Source: Methylophaga sp.
GTDB lineage: Bacteria; Pseudomonadota; Gammaproteobacteria; Nitrosococcales; Methylophagaceae
Length of the DNA stretch: 64,000 nucleotides
Assembly: GCA_002706095.1 (NCBI GenBank)
Contig: PAJP01000016.1
Coordinates: forward strand, 1 to 64,000
Direction of reading: 5' to 3'
Under the pieces are notes generated by a model. That model made no database searches, was not told the origin of the DNA, and saw nothing but the letters and a program-made list of their open reading frames with translations. This document shows, piece after piece, positions 55,360 to 64,000 of the stretch. Within the stretch, counting starts at the first letter, position 1. The number at the start of each line of letters is the position of its first letter. A program made the translations under genes and the position numbers.

Positions 55360-56430
55360 ATGGACAAACAAAACACTGACATCGAATGGCAGGATTTTAT
55401 CTTACGTATGCAACGTTGGGCGCGTTCGCTGGGATTTCAGGCGCTGGGTGTCACTGATCTTGATTTGTCAGAGGCAGATCAGCGATTACAAAACTGGCTG
55501 GAAAAAGGCTTTCATGGTGACATGGGCTTTATGGAAAAGCATGGTAGTAAACGGACTCACCCAGCCCAATTAGTTGAAGGCACAGTCAGTATTATCAGTG
55601 TCAGAATGGATTATTGGCCGGGAGAAGCAGCCGAGCCCTGGTCCGTGCTTGATGATGATGAGAAAGCCTTTATTTCCCGTTATGCTTTGGGTCGTGATTA
55701 TCATAAATTGATGCGAAAACGCCTGGCCAAACTTGCCCAGCACATTCAAAAAGAAGTCGGCGAGTTTGGTTATCGTGTTTTTACAGATAGTGCACCGGTG
55801 ATGGAAAAAGCAATCGCGGAAAAAGCTGGGCTGGGGTGGATAGGCAAACACAGCAATGTGCTAAATCGTGATCATGGCTCATACTTTTTCCTGGGTGAAA
55901 TTTATACCGACCTACCATTGCCACCAACACCGTCAGTAACCGCTCACTGCGGTAGCTGTACCGCCTGTATCGATATTTGCCCAACACGAGCCATTGTAGC
56001 GCCCTATGAAGTCGATGCACGTCGATGTATTTCTTACTTAACCATTGAATTGCGCGGTTCGATTCCGGAAGAGTTCAGACCTTTAATGGGTAACCGGATT
56101 TATGGCTGTGATGATTGCCAGTTGGTCTGTCCATGGAATAAGTATGCTCAGGCGACCACAGAGTCAGACTATTCACCCCGAGAGGGCTTAGATGCGCCGC
56201 AGCTTGTTGATTTGTTTCTGTGGTCTGAGCAAACCTTTTTGTCACGCCTGGAAGGGAGTCCTATCCGGCGAATTGGCTATGACTGCTGGTTACGAAATAT
56301 TGCTGTTGCTCTGGGTAATGCCAAAACCAGTCCGTCAGTCATTGAGGCATTAATGACTCGTTCAAATCAGGTGTCAGATATGGTCCAAGAGCATATTGAT
56401 TGGGCATTACAGCAGCATAAGATGTCATAA
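55360..56430 (+). CDS. queG: epoxyqueuosine reductase
   Basis: A 356-residue cobalamin- and iron-sulfur-dependent enzyme for the last step of queuosine synthesis in tRNA. The two [4Fe-4S] clusters are shown by CGSCTACIDICPTRAI and YGCDDCQLVCPWNK; DARRCISYLTIELRG is the usual intervening segment. I take the ATG at 55360, because the longer frame back to a GTG at 55309 would overlap nnrDE. A short AGG lies four bases upstream. Confidence 0.94.
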   Translation: MDKQNTDIEWQDFILRMQRWARSLGFQALGVTDLDLSEADQRLQNWLEKGFHGDMGFMEKHGSKRTHPAQLVEGTVSIISVRMDYWPGEAAEPWSVLDDDEKAFISRYALGRDYHKLMRKRLAKLAQHIQKEVGEFGYRVFTDSAPVMEKAIAEKAGLGWIGKHSNVLNRDHGSYFFLGEIYTDLPLPPTPSVTAHCGSCTACIDICPTRAIVAPYEVDARRCISYLTIELRGSIPEEFRPLMGNRIYGCDDCQLVCPWNKYAQATTESDYSPREGLDAPQLVDLFLWSEQTFLSRLEGSPIRRIGYDCWLRNIAVALGNAKTSPSVIEALMTRSNQVSDMVQEHIDWALQQHKMS

Positions 56431-56484
56431 AGCTGTCATTGATACACTTTACACTCAGCGTGTTTTTGACTGCTGAGAAGTTAA

Positions 56485-58422
56485 GTGAAGTTATCGTTTG
56501 TATCCCGCCTGATTAGTTTTGTTATTGTTTTTGCACTCATATTATCGGCTGTTGTTGCTGTCTGGGGTTGGTATCAACTCGATAAGCCTTATCAAATCAC
56601 TCAGGAATTTAAGCAATATCGAAATGTGTTTGATATTGATACACGTATTTTGCTGGAACGTTATTTAGCCTCGGGCCAGGCCAATTTACTTCAGGATGCA
56701 GAAAATCAGCTCGATGCAATGAAAACAAAAACGTTTGACTGGCTGAGTGAGTCGGATAATACAGCCATACAGAGTGGTATCGATGCATTGCAGTCAGAAG
56801 TTCAACAAGTGCGCTCTGCAGGCAAACTTTCAGCTAATCCTCAAACCTTGTTAATGAATAACGAGCGGGAACGTAACGGTGACTTACTGAGCTTGAATCG
56901 TTATGCAGAAAAAGCACAATCTACCCCAGCCTGGCAGATTGCGGATTTTCTTCAGAAGCTGGTGGATCTTGAGCATAGCCTGAATCAAATCTCTTTATAT
57001 CGACAGCGATATCTTGAGACCCAGGATAAAGCGATTGAGAAAACCTTATTGGACGAAAATCAGCATTTCGCAGAGTTGGTTAAGCAACTGGAAGCCATGC
57101 CGCGATTTGGTATCTACACAGAGGTAGATGAAGAGGCATTAATCCCACAAGAGCCCGATGAGATCGGCGATCTCAGTATTGCTTCTTTACATAGCCTGAC
57201 TCAGCGTTACGAAAAAGAAATCCGCAATACCCAGGCCATGCAGCAACAAGTCATGGCAAGCAGAGAAGACTTGAATCAAGAAATGCTGGCTTTTCAAGCG
57301 ATGCTGGCTGACTATGAGAGCAAAATTAGCCAGATAAAGGCGGATATTACGCAACGCTTGCAGTGGTTAGTATTGCTGGCACTTGTCTTTATTATCCCTG
57401 CGCTTTGTCTACAGTTTGTCATGCAAAATCGTTTGATGCGTTTTTTGCTCAAACTTGATGGCTTTTTTAAAGCCATGCTTGGTGGTCATTATCAGCAGAG
57501 TTTGACTTCTGAACTGGCTTTTAGTGAGACCAACTCCGTTGTCGAGGCAGCACTTCACTTGCAGCAGTATCTCGGCGATTTGATTGATAAATTAGACCAT
57601 CAGGCGCAAACGTTGATTAACGCCAGTCGAACCTTGCAAGAGGAGTCCGAAGCTACTTCGACACTGACGCAACAGCAACAACATACGACTGATCAGGTGG
57701 CTACCGCCGTTATGCAGTTATCATATTCATTTAAGGAGGTCGCCAATAACGCGACAGATGCATCAGAGTTTGCTGGGCAAGCAAACGAAGCCACATATTC
57801 TGCTCGGCATAAGCTCAGCCTGGCATCAACGGCGACACAACAACTTGCTACGGATTTACTTGATGCAGAAACGGTTATTCATCGTCTTGAACAAAATAGT
57901 CAAAATATTCAGTCTGTACTGGAAGTCATTCAGGGTGTGGCAGAACAAACCAATTTATTAGCATTAAATGCGGCTATTGAGGCCGCCAGAGCCGGTGAAC
58001 ATGGCAGAGGTTTTGCCGTTGTGGCAGACGAAGTTCGATTGTTGGCATCGAGAACCACTGAATCAACGGAAGAAATTAAAGCGATTATTGAGCAACTCGC
58101 TACTTCCGGTGTGGAGGCGACCAGTATTGTTGGTCGCCAAAGTGCTGCCGCAAAACGTTGCGCAGCACAGACCGATGAAGCGAATCTCGCCATGGCACCC
58201 GTTGTTTCGGCAATGGATAATATTACGCAAATGAATTCATCGATTGCTACGGCTACGCAACAGCAAACGGCGACCGTTGATGACATTGCCCGCGCGGCAG
58301 AGCAGATTAAATCAAGTTCAATTGATGTGAATCAACATATTGTGGGTATTGGTCAGTCTGGAAGAGGCTTAACGACTATCAGTGAAGAGCTGAAACTATT
58401 AGTGGTGGCCTTAAAGCAGTGA
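56485..58422 (+). CDS. methyl-accepting chemotaxis protein
   Basis: A 645-residue chemoreceptor. Transmembrane helix 1 (about 8-28) is followed by a long helical periplasmic sensor (about 30-290) with no recognised ligand motif, a second helix (about 291-312), and a cytoplasmic signalling hairpin whose tip reads [23 protein letters not shown]. The HAMP region is degenerate. The start is GTG at 56485 with GAGAAG upstream. The gene ends exactly where the convergent kinase gene ends (58422/58423). Confidence 0.92.
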   Translation: MKLSFVSRLISFVIVFALILSAVVAVWGWYQLDKPYQITQEFKQYRNVFDIDTRILLERYLASGQANLLQDAENQLDAMKTKTFDWLSESDNTAIQSGIDALQSEVQQVRSAGKLSANPQTLLMNNERERNGDLLSLNRYAEKAQSTPAWQIADFLQKLVDLEHSLNQISLYRQRYLETQDKAIEKTLLDENQHFAELVKQLEAMPRFGIYTEVDEEALIPQEPDEIGDLSIASLHSLTQRYEKEIRNTQAMQQQVMASREDLNQEMLAFQAMLADYESKISQIKADITQRLQWLVLLALVFIIPALCLQFVMQNRLMRFLLKLDGFFKAMLGGHYQQSLTSELAFSETNSVVEAALHLQQYLGDLIDKLDHQAQTLINASRTLQEESEATSTLTQQQQHTTDQVATAVMQLSYSFKEVANNATDASEFAGQANEATYSARHKLSLASTATQQLATDLLDAETVIHRLEQNSQNIQSVLEVIQGVAEQTNLLALNAAIEAARAGEHGRGFAVVADEVRLLASRTTESTEEIKAIIEQLATSGVEATSIVGRQSAAAKRCAAQTDEANLAMAPVVSAMDNITQMNSSIATATQQQTATVDDIARAAEQIKSSSIDVNQHIVGIGQSGRGLTTISEELKLLVVALKQ

Positions 58423-59820
58423 TCAGGATATAGGTTGAGCAGCCAATGGCAGTTCAAACCAAAAGGTTGAACCAAGCTGTTCTTTACTTTGATAACCAAT
58501 TCGTCCACCCATTGCTTCAATGAGTTTTTTGGTGATAACCAGGCCTACACCACTGCCTTCTGTTGTCGAATTTTCTTGCCCTAATCGAGAAAAACTAGAA
58601 AACAATAATTGCTGATTTTCATGGGAAATACCTGGCCCGGTATCAATCACCAGCACACGAAGTGAATCTGTCTGCTTTTTATATTCCAACATTAAACTGC
58701 CTTCCGGTCGGTTATATTTGATGGCATTACTCAACAAATTAATCAGGATTTGTTTTAAGCGCATAGGATCAGCATTGACATAAACCTTGGGATCGTCGGC
58801 GATAAAGAGTTTGATTTGTTTCTGCCTCGCTAAGCTATCCACCAGTGACAGACAATCTGTGACGGTGTTGCCCATATGGGTGGGCTTTAATTTTAAATCC
58901 AGGTGACCACTTTCCACTTTTGCCAGATCAAGCACCTGATTAACTAATGTTAGTAGGTGCTTACTTGCTTTCATGATGTGGTCAAGGCTCTCGGCCTGTT
59001 GCGAATGCGGGGGCGATTTTGGATCCGTTCTGAGTAATTGTGTAAAACCCAATATGGCATTCAGAGGGGTTCTTAACTCATGGCTCATACTGGATAAAAA
59101 CTCTGTCTTGGCCCGATTGGCCGTTTCAGCGAGTTCTTTTGCTTGTTGAAGCGCAGAGGTCTGTTGTTGAAGTATTTTGGTTAAATAGAGTGACTGCCAA
59201 TACTCTGCGTTAGCACGAGATGCTTGTATCAGCAAAAAAATCATATACGAAATCAGTCCAAATAAAATACTCACTGTACTCAGGTTCCATTTGAGCATGG
59301 TTGATACGATGATGGGCAGAAAAATCATGCATAAATACATTCGAGCCAGCTTTTTCCAGATAAACAGGCTAGTCAATGCACCTGCACCTATACCAATGGT
59401 AAACATCAGTACGACCATATTAGTAAATAAGGTTTGATACAGGTAGAGGCAAACCGCGACGTAAATACCCCAAGTCAGAGCTGAGAAAAAGAACACCACA
59501 AAAAGCTGTTTTAGTTTCATGTCTACAGCATGTGGTGTGTTCAGGATGGAGAAGACAACGTACAGGCGGCATAAAAAGAGGAGGCCCATCAACCCAAATA
59601 AAAAATAGGTAAAAAAGGGGGCATCATTCATGATCGGCGAATAATAGGCGGAAATAAGCAGAGCTAAAAACACGATCAGGCCGCCGGATATAGTGCGTTT
59701 GGCCAGATCTTTTGCCGCTTGTTGCTTAACTTGTTTTAAGGCATCTGAGTCCAGCTCTGGCAGAGCGGGATCAACATAGCCGTGTGATTCGCCATAGAAC
59801 ATCAGCGAATCATATGTCAA
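58423..59820 (-). CDS. membrane sensor histidine kinase
   Basis: A 465-residue kinase with about six or seven N-terminal helices (about 40-200). A HisKA domain follows, with the phospho-histidine in [18 protein letters not shown], and a HATPase domain with N box [10 protein letters not shown]1 DTGPGIS and G2 [10 protein letters not shown]. There is no extracytoplasmic domain and no attached receiver. The start is unclear: TTG at 59820 or ATG at 59802, neither with a good ribosome site. No response regulator is adjacent. Confidence 0.88.
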   Translation of the reverse strand: MTYDSLMFYGESHGYVDPALPELDSDALKQVKQQAAKDLAKRTISGGLIVFLALLISAYYSPIMNDAPFFTYFLFGLMGLLFLCRLYVVFSILNTPHAVDMKLKQLFVVFFFSALTWGIYVAVCLYLYQTLFTNMVVLMFTIGIGAGALTSLFIWKKLARMYLCMIFLPIIVSTMLKWNLSTVSILFGLISYMIFLLIQASRANAEYWQSLYLTKILQQQTSALQQAKELAETANRAKTEFLSSMSHELRTPLNAILGFTQLLRTDPKSPPHSQQAESLDHIMKASKHLLTLVNQVLDLAKVESGHLDLKLKPTHMGNTVTDCLSLVDSLARQKQIKLFIADDPKVYVNADPMRLKQILINLLSNAIKYNRPEGSLMLEYKKQTDSLRVLVIDTGPGISHENQQLLFSSFSRLGQENSTTEGSGVGLVITKKLIEAMGGRIGYQSKEQLGSTFWFELPLAAQPIS

Positions 59821-59860
59821 TTTCGACGAATTTCAAATACTTAAAAAGCGTCTCCGCTGT

Positions 59861-61252
59861 CTACTTCAATGAGTCGAATGCAGAGATCGCCTCTTGTCTG
59901 GCTTTTTTGTAATCTATGATTGGTTCAGGGTAATCACATTCTTTTCGTTGTGCCGAGCTTGGTGCATGTATCTGTTTTGCTGAAAGAGACTTTAACTCTG
60001 GTACAAAGCGTCGAATAAATTCACCATCAGGATCAAACTTTTCAGATTGCCGCTGAGGATTAAATACTCTGAAATACGGGGCAGCATCACAACCTGTGGA
60101 GGCACTCCATTGCCAGCCACCATTATTTGCCGCAAACTCACCATCAATCAGGGTTTGCATGAAATATTTTTCCCCTTTGCGCCAGTCGATAAACAAAAGT
60201 TTGGTTAAAAAACTGGCCGCAACCATGCGTAAGCGGTTATGCATCCAGCCGGTTTGATTTAATTGGCGCATGGCCGCATCCACAATCGGAAAGCCCGTTT
60301 TGCCTTCACACCAGGCCTCAAATGCCGATTCGCTGTCATTCCAGACCAGATTTTCCGTTTCTGGTTTGAAGGGCTTTTCTTTATTAAGATCGGGGAAATG
60401 CGTGAGTAATTGTCGGTAAAAGTCACGCCAAGCTAATTCTCTTAGCCAGTCATTATCCTGCCAGTGCAGATTCTGCTCCGCGCAATAATATTGAATAGTA
60501 TGTAGAAGGCGTCTCGGACCCAAACGACCCATCGCTAGATACGGTGACAGAGTGCTGGTCGCCGGTGTGGCTGGCATGTCACGCTTTTCTGGGTAGGCTT
60601 TAAGTTTTTTCTGACAAAACTGCTGTAGCTTTTGCAGGATGTCTGATTCTTCAGCCAGCCATAGATCTTCGCGATAGTCGCCAGCCCAGTCAGGCTTTAT
60701 ATCGTTGACTTTTATCGGCTTACCTTGCTTTTCTGGTTCATCAAATGGAGGGCGTGCCCGGTCTTCAAGAATCGTACGCCAACGACGATAGTAGGGAGTA
60801 AATACCTTATAAGGTTCGTCCTGTTGAGTCAGTACTGGAATCGGTACAAGCAGATCAGACTCAAGGGCATGACATTCGATATGGTTGGCTAATAAAGTCT
60901 GTCCAACCTGTTCATCACGTCTGCACTCATCCAAGGCGGTTTCTTGCTGAAACCAGACAGACTCAATCTTATTTTCTTCACAAAACTGACTTAAAGCAGC
61001 GGGGACATCAACAAAATAATCCACCTCTAACAGCGTGAATTGAATGCCTTTCTTGGCGAGGCTTTGATTTAAATCATTCAGTGAGGCTGCTTTCAAACCA
61101 AGTTTGGCGTCAGATTCATTATGTTGCAGCCATTGTTTGGGTGTCGCAATAAACAAAACCTGAATATCGCCACGCTGCTGTGCTAAAGCGAAGGCAGGAT
61201 TATCATCTAAACGTAGAGCATTTCTTAACCAGACTAAATGTGATGCTGACAT
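59861..61252 (-). CDS. phrB: deoxyribodipyrimidine photolyase (class I CPD)
   Basis: A 463-residue FAD photolyase that repairs cyclobutane pyrimidine dimers with blue light. The N-terminal antenna domain ([19 protein letters not shown]) and the FAD domain with [27 protein letters not shown] and [21 protein letters not shown] are typical of CPD class I. Its ATG overlaps the stop of the upstream photolyase gene (TAATG at 61250-61254). Confidence 0.95.
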   Translation of the reverse strand: MSASHLVWLRNALRLDDNPAFALAQQRGDIQVLFIATPKQWLQHNESDAKLGLKAASLNDLNQSLAKKGIQFTLLEVDYFVDVPAALSQFCEENKIESVWFQQETALDECRRDEQVGQTLLANHIECHALESDLLVPIPVLTQQDEPYKVFTPYYRRWRTILEDRARPPFDEPEKQGKPIKVNDIKPDWAGDYREDLWLAEESDILQKLQQFCQKKLKAYPEKRDMPATPATSTLSPYLAMGRLGPRRLLHTIQYYCAEQNLHWQDNDWLRELAWRDFYRQLLTHFPDLNKEKPFKPETENLVWNDSESAFEAWCEGKTGFPIVDAAMRQLNQTGWMHNRLRMVAASFLTKLLFIDWRKGEKYFMQTLIDGEFAANNGGWQWSASTGCDAAPYFRVFNPQRQSEKFDPDGEFIRRFVPELKSLSAKQIHAPSSAQRKECDYPEPIIDYKKARQEAISAFDSLK

Positions 61253-62790
61253 TAGGTGTCCTTATGCTTTTTGTCGATATGCTGAAATAACCATGCGGCT
61301 CGTTCACGGATGGCGTGTTGTTCTGTGTGTGATTTTTTTTCCCAGTTTTTTGCTTGCATCGCCAGACGTGGGTTGTGACTAATGAGGTCATTATGCTGAT
61401 CGATAAAATACCAATACAAGGTGGTAAAAGGGCAGGCTTTATCACCAGAAGCCTGTTTTGGGTCGAATGGACAATGCTGACAGTAGTTTGACATGCGGTT
61501 GATATAAGCACCGCTGGCAATATAGGGTTTACTGCCGACAATACCGCCATCAGCGTATTGACTCATACCTAGCGTGTTCGGCACTTCTACCCAACTGACG
61601 GCATCAACGTACATGCCCAGATACCATTGATGAATGTGTTTGGGGTCGACTTGCCACAACAGAGCAAATAAGCCCGTTACCATAAGCCGCTGAATGTGAT
61701 GCCCGTAACCATAATCAATGACTTGTTTTAAGGCTTGATGCAAACAATGCATATCCGTATCTGCTGTCCAGTAAAACGCAGGTAAATCACGTTTGGCGTT
61801 CAGCGCATTAAACTGAAGCCAATCTTTTCGATGTGCCCAATATAAGCCCCTGACATATTCTCGCCAGCCCAATATTTGTCGAATAAAACCTTCTACCGCG
61901 TTGAGAGGTGCTTTGTTTTTTTGATAAACCTCTTCTGCAGCATCGATCACTTCCTGCGGATCTAACAGTTTAAGGTTTAAGCTGGCCGATAAGCGCGCGT
62001 GATATAAAAAAGGCTGATCCGTCCACATGGCATCTTGGTAATCGCCGAATGAAGGCAGATAGTGGTCGATAAAATGACGTAATTGAATCAACGCCTGGCG
62101 ACGAGTAACTGGCCAGTTAAACGTATCGAGCTTGCCTGGCAGTTGTGAGAAGTGTTTCTCTACGATGTCGATAACATCCTGTGTGATGTCATCGACAGAA
62201 TAGTTTGGATTCTCTTTGATTGGGTCTGGACCATGTTTCGCAAAGCTTTGCCGGTTCGATTTATCAAAATTCCATTGCCCGCCAGTGGGTTTGTCCTGCT
62301 CCATCAGAATGTGGCGTGACTCACGTAAATGGCGATACCAGTATTCCATGGTGGGTTTTTTACGTTGTTTTAACCACTGACTGAACTCGCCACGTTTGGC
62401 GATGAAATGTTTGTCTTCTAACCAGTCTATCTTTAAACGATGTTGTTTTACGATGTGTTCAATTTCCTGCATAACCAGATAATCGCCAGGTAATACGCAA
62501 CGTATTTCCGTAATGTCGTGCTGATTAAATGTATGAGTTAAAACCTCGGAAAACGAGTTGAAGCCATCCGTGATGCGATAATAGATGACATCAAACGCTT
62601 TTTTTTCTATCTCTTTAGCAAAGTGCCGCATGGCAGAGAGGAAGATAACGGTTCTGTTTTTATTCGATGCTGGCTGCAGAGAGGCTTGAGCGACTTCTGC
62701 CATCCAGAAAATATCAGTGGTTTTATCAACACCTTGCCAGATAAGGCTATTCCAATTGAGTTGGTCGCCTAGAATGATATTCAGCCTCAC
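61252..62790 (-). CDS. iron-sulfur bacterial photolyase/cryptochrome (FeS-BCP type)
   Basis: A 512-residue protein of the FeS-BCP (PhrB/CryPro) branch, which repairs (6-4) photoproducts and carries a [4Fe-4S] cluster. Three cysteines of the cluster are in [20 protein letters not shown] near residue 440, and the fourth should lie some 90 residues before (for example in HCLHQALKQ). The N-terminus [11 protein letters not shown] is standard. I place the start at GTG 62790, five bases after the previous stop; a TTG at 62805 is in frame but would overlap the upstream gene. Confidence 0.9.
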   Translation of the reverse strand: MRLNIILGDQLNWNSLIWQGVDKTTDIFWMAEVAQASLQPASNKNRTVIFLSAMRHFAKEIEKKAFDVIYYRITDGFNSFSEVLTHTFNQHDITEIRCVLPGDYLVMQEIEHIVKQHRLKIDWLEDKHFIAKRGEFSQWLKQRKKPTMEYWYRHLRESRHILMEQDKPTGGQWNFDKSNRQSFAKHGPDPIKENPNYSVDDITQDVIDIVEKHFSQLPGKLDTFNWPVTRRQALIQLRHFIDHYLPSFGDYQDAMWTDQPFLYHARLSASLNLKLLDPQEVIDAAEEVYQKNKAPLNAVEGFIRQILGWREYVRGLYWAHRKDWLQFNALNAKRDLPAFYWTADTDMHCLHQALKQVIDYGYGHHIQRLMVTGLFALLWQVDPKHIHQWYLGMYVDAVSWVEVPNTLGMSQYADGGIVGSKPYIASGAYINRMSNYCQHCPFDPKQASGDKACPFTTLYWYFIDQHNDLISHNPRLAMQAKNWEKKSHTEQHAIRERAAWLFQHIDKKHKDT

Positions 62791-62795
62791 CCGTG

Positions 62796-64000
62796 TTACC
62801 CCCAACTATTCATGGAAACACTGGCTGAATTTTCCAGAGGATGAGTCCTGAGATAGGGAAAGTGACTCAGTTTCGTAGGGGCCAGGAAGCGTAATAAAAT
62901 TTTATAGGTATCAATATCAAAGAAGATCGAATCCTGCGGCTGCTTCAACAACCGGGTGTTTGGCGTGTTATGACTGTCTACCTGTCCCAGATAACACCAT
63001 TGATCGATAAGATGAAAATGACTATCGACGCCGTTGTTCATTGGAGATTGTTCTTCCACAATAATTGGCGTTGACCATGGCCATTGCTGATTTTTGATGT
63101 GGGTCAAGGCCATATCGACACGTAGATTATAAAGCTTTGCTTGCTCTTTACCACAACAGGCACCGAGACATTTTTTTAGCTGATAACTAAAACAAGGGCC
63201 GGATGCTTTCTTTTCTATGTGGCAGAGACGTTGGCATAGTTTGTATTGAGAGATGAGGTCTAATAACTTGGTTTGTGCTTGTTTTTTACTGCGAAACAGC
63301 CCGTATTTGCTAGTAATATCAGAAGCATCCCTCATATCAGCCAGCATAATATCTAATTCAGCATAGCCGTCTTTGTTAAGCGTTTTGTTGATTTGATACA
63401 GTTTTTTTATTTTGGTTTGGCGTCGGTTGTAACGCGGCGAAGTTTGTTTGATGTAGCTGTTTTCCAATAACTGAGCGCCAAAATCAGAGGGTGTTTCAAT
63501 CCAATCGATATGATGTAACTGCTGGCTGATATCAAGTTCTTTGTGATGCCGATGATCTGCTGAAAAATGGCTGAGTACACGCTCCTTAATATTGACAGAT
63601 TTACCGATGTAGAGCAGTGTGCCGCCTTCATCATAGAACTGATAAATACCCGGCTTTTCGGGTAATTTCTGTATAAGCGTATTATCAAGATGGCTCGGTA
63701 GGCTGGGTCGTTTTAATATATCGGCAATTGTCTGCTGGATGACTGCTGCATCGATTTGTTGTTGGATGAGAGTGAAATACGTCAGAATAACTTCCGTATC
63801 AGCCATTGCTCGATGCCGATCTTTCACGGCAATCTGATGGCGCTGGATGATTTTATCCAGGCTATGCCCTTGATGTTGAGGGAAAAGTCGTCGGCTGAGT
63901 TTTACCGAGCACAGTGTTTTGGCTGAATAATCATAGCCTGCGCATTTAAATTCCTGCTTGAGAAAACTGTAGTCAAAACGGGCATTGTGAGCAACCAGAA
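62796..64000 (-). CDS. DnaQ-type exonuclease / GIY-YIG nuclease fusion (partial)
   Basis: The frame is open from the window edge to 62796, so the 5' end lies beyond 64000. The visible part has an exonuclease segment at the edge (VAHNARFDYSFL, then HRAMADTEV with the Exo III histidine and aspartate). A GIY-YIG endonuclease domain of the UvrC/Cho type follows (KPGIYQFYDEGGTLLYIGKS). The C-terminal part has CLGACCGKE, as in UvrC-like proteins. Such DnaQ-UvrC-N fusions are known but not well studied. It is five bases upstream of the FeS-photolyase start, forming a DNA-repair gene run. Confidence 0.88.
   Translation of the reverse strand, partial: LVAHNARFDYSFLKQEFKCAGYDYSAKTLCSVKLSRRLFPQHQGHSLDKIIQRHQIAVKDRHRAMADTEVILTYFTLIQQQIDAAVIQQTIADILKRPSLPSHLDNTLIQKLPEKPGIYQFYDEGGTLLYIGKSVNIKERVLSHFSADHRHHKELDISQQLHHIDWIETPSDFGAQLLENSYIKQTSPRYNRRQTKIKKLYQINKTLNKDGYAELDIMLADMRDASDITSKYGLFRSKKQAQTKLLDLISQYKLCQRLCHIEKKASGPCFSYQLKKCLGACCGKEQAKLYNLRVDMALTHIKNQQWPWSTPIIVEEQSPMNNGVDSHFHLIDQWCYLGQVDSHNTPNTRLLKQPQDSIFFDIDTYKILLRFLAPTKLSHFPYLRTHPLENSASVSMNSWG

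Overview
The window comes from a Gram-negative gammaproteobacterial methylotroph, most likely Methylophaga or a close relative. The evidence is a ribulose monophosphate (RuMP) formaldehyde-fixation locus (two hexulose-6-phosphate synthases, a 6-phospho-3-hexuloisomerase, a transaldolase), a Na+-translocating NADH:quinone reductase typical of marine bacteria, MutH-dependent mismatch repair, and a sigma-54/nitrogen-PTS cluster. Genus is inferred from gene content only.

Layout. 1-129: 3' end of a 5S rRNA and its terminator, then about 690 bases with several short dyads and no gene. 821-9382 (minus): cupin protein, cysteine synthase, DUF2007 and CBS proteins, nqrM and nqrFEDCBA. 9507-13160 (minus): MFS permease, chorismate synthase, MgtE. 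13337-18688 (minus): EI, HPr, mannose-type EIIA, a short HPr kinase, EIIA-Ntr, HPF and sigma-54 (RpoN). 18783-22358 (minus): metF, ahcY and metK behind a clear S-adenosylhomocysteine (SAH) riboswitch. 22432-30329: zinc peptidase, dusA, ABC-2 exporter, mutH, a two-receiver GGDEF protein, prmB, leuC. 30473-34319 (minus): RuMP locus (phi, hps, tal, a repeat-motif protein, a second hps). 34424-36906: HAD phosphatase, dhaK, and dhaL on the opposite strand. 36982-42685 (minus): a NikR-like regulator, a type III glutamine synthetase, a creatininase-family amidohydrolase and a taurine/nitrate-type ABC importer. 43062-49019: porin, tRNA-Phe, RND adaptor and pump. 49027-55314 (minus): a 24-residue membrane peptide, a repeat/LysM-like protein, mutL, amiC, tsaE, nnrDE. 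55360-59820: queG, a chemoreceptor and a histidine kinase. 59861-64000 (minus): two photolyases and the 3' part of a DnaQ/GIY-YIG nuclease gene.

The most interesting block is 36982-42685. The NikR-like regulator keeps the ribbon-helix-helix and ACT-like fold, but all four nickel-ligand positions (H76, H87, H89, C95 in E. coli NikR) read Y81, N92, N94 and T100. Upstream of the importer operon there is a dyad with NikR geometry (GTATTA-N16-TAATAC), placed at the expected start of transcription from a sigma-54 -24/-12 element (TGGCAC-N5-CTGCA). This suggests a nitrogen-controlled uptake and assimilation system for an amide or lactam compound, repressed or gated by a NikR-derived sensor of something other than nickel. 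A second unusual item is the 105-residue protein inside the RuMP locus, with four copies of a TGVE(R/K)YIRN motif, which looks like a multivalent binding linker.

Annotation is by reading motifs and gene order. No database search or folding calculation was run.
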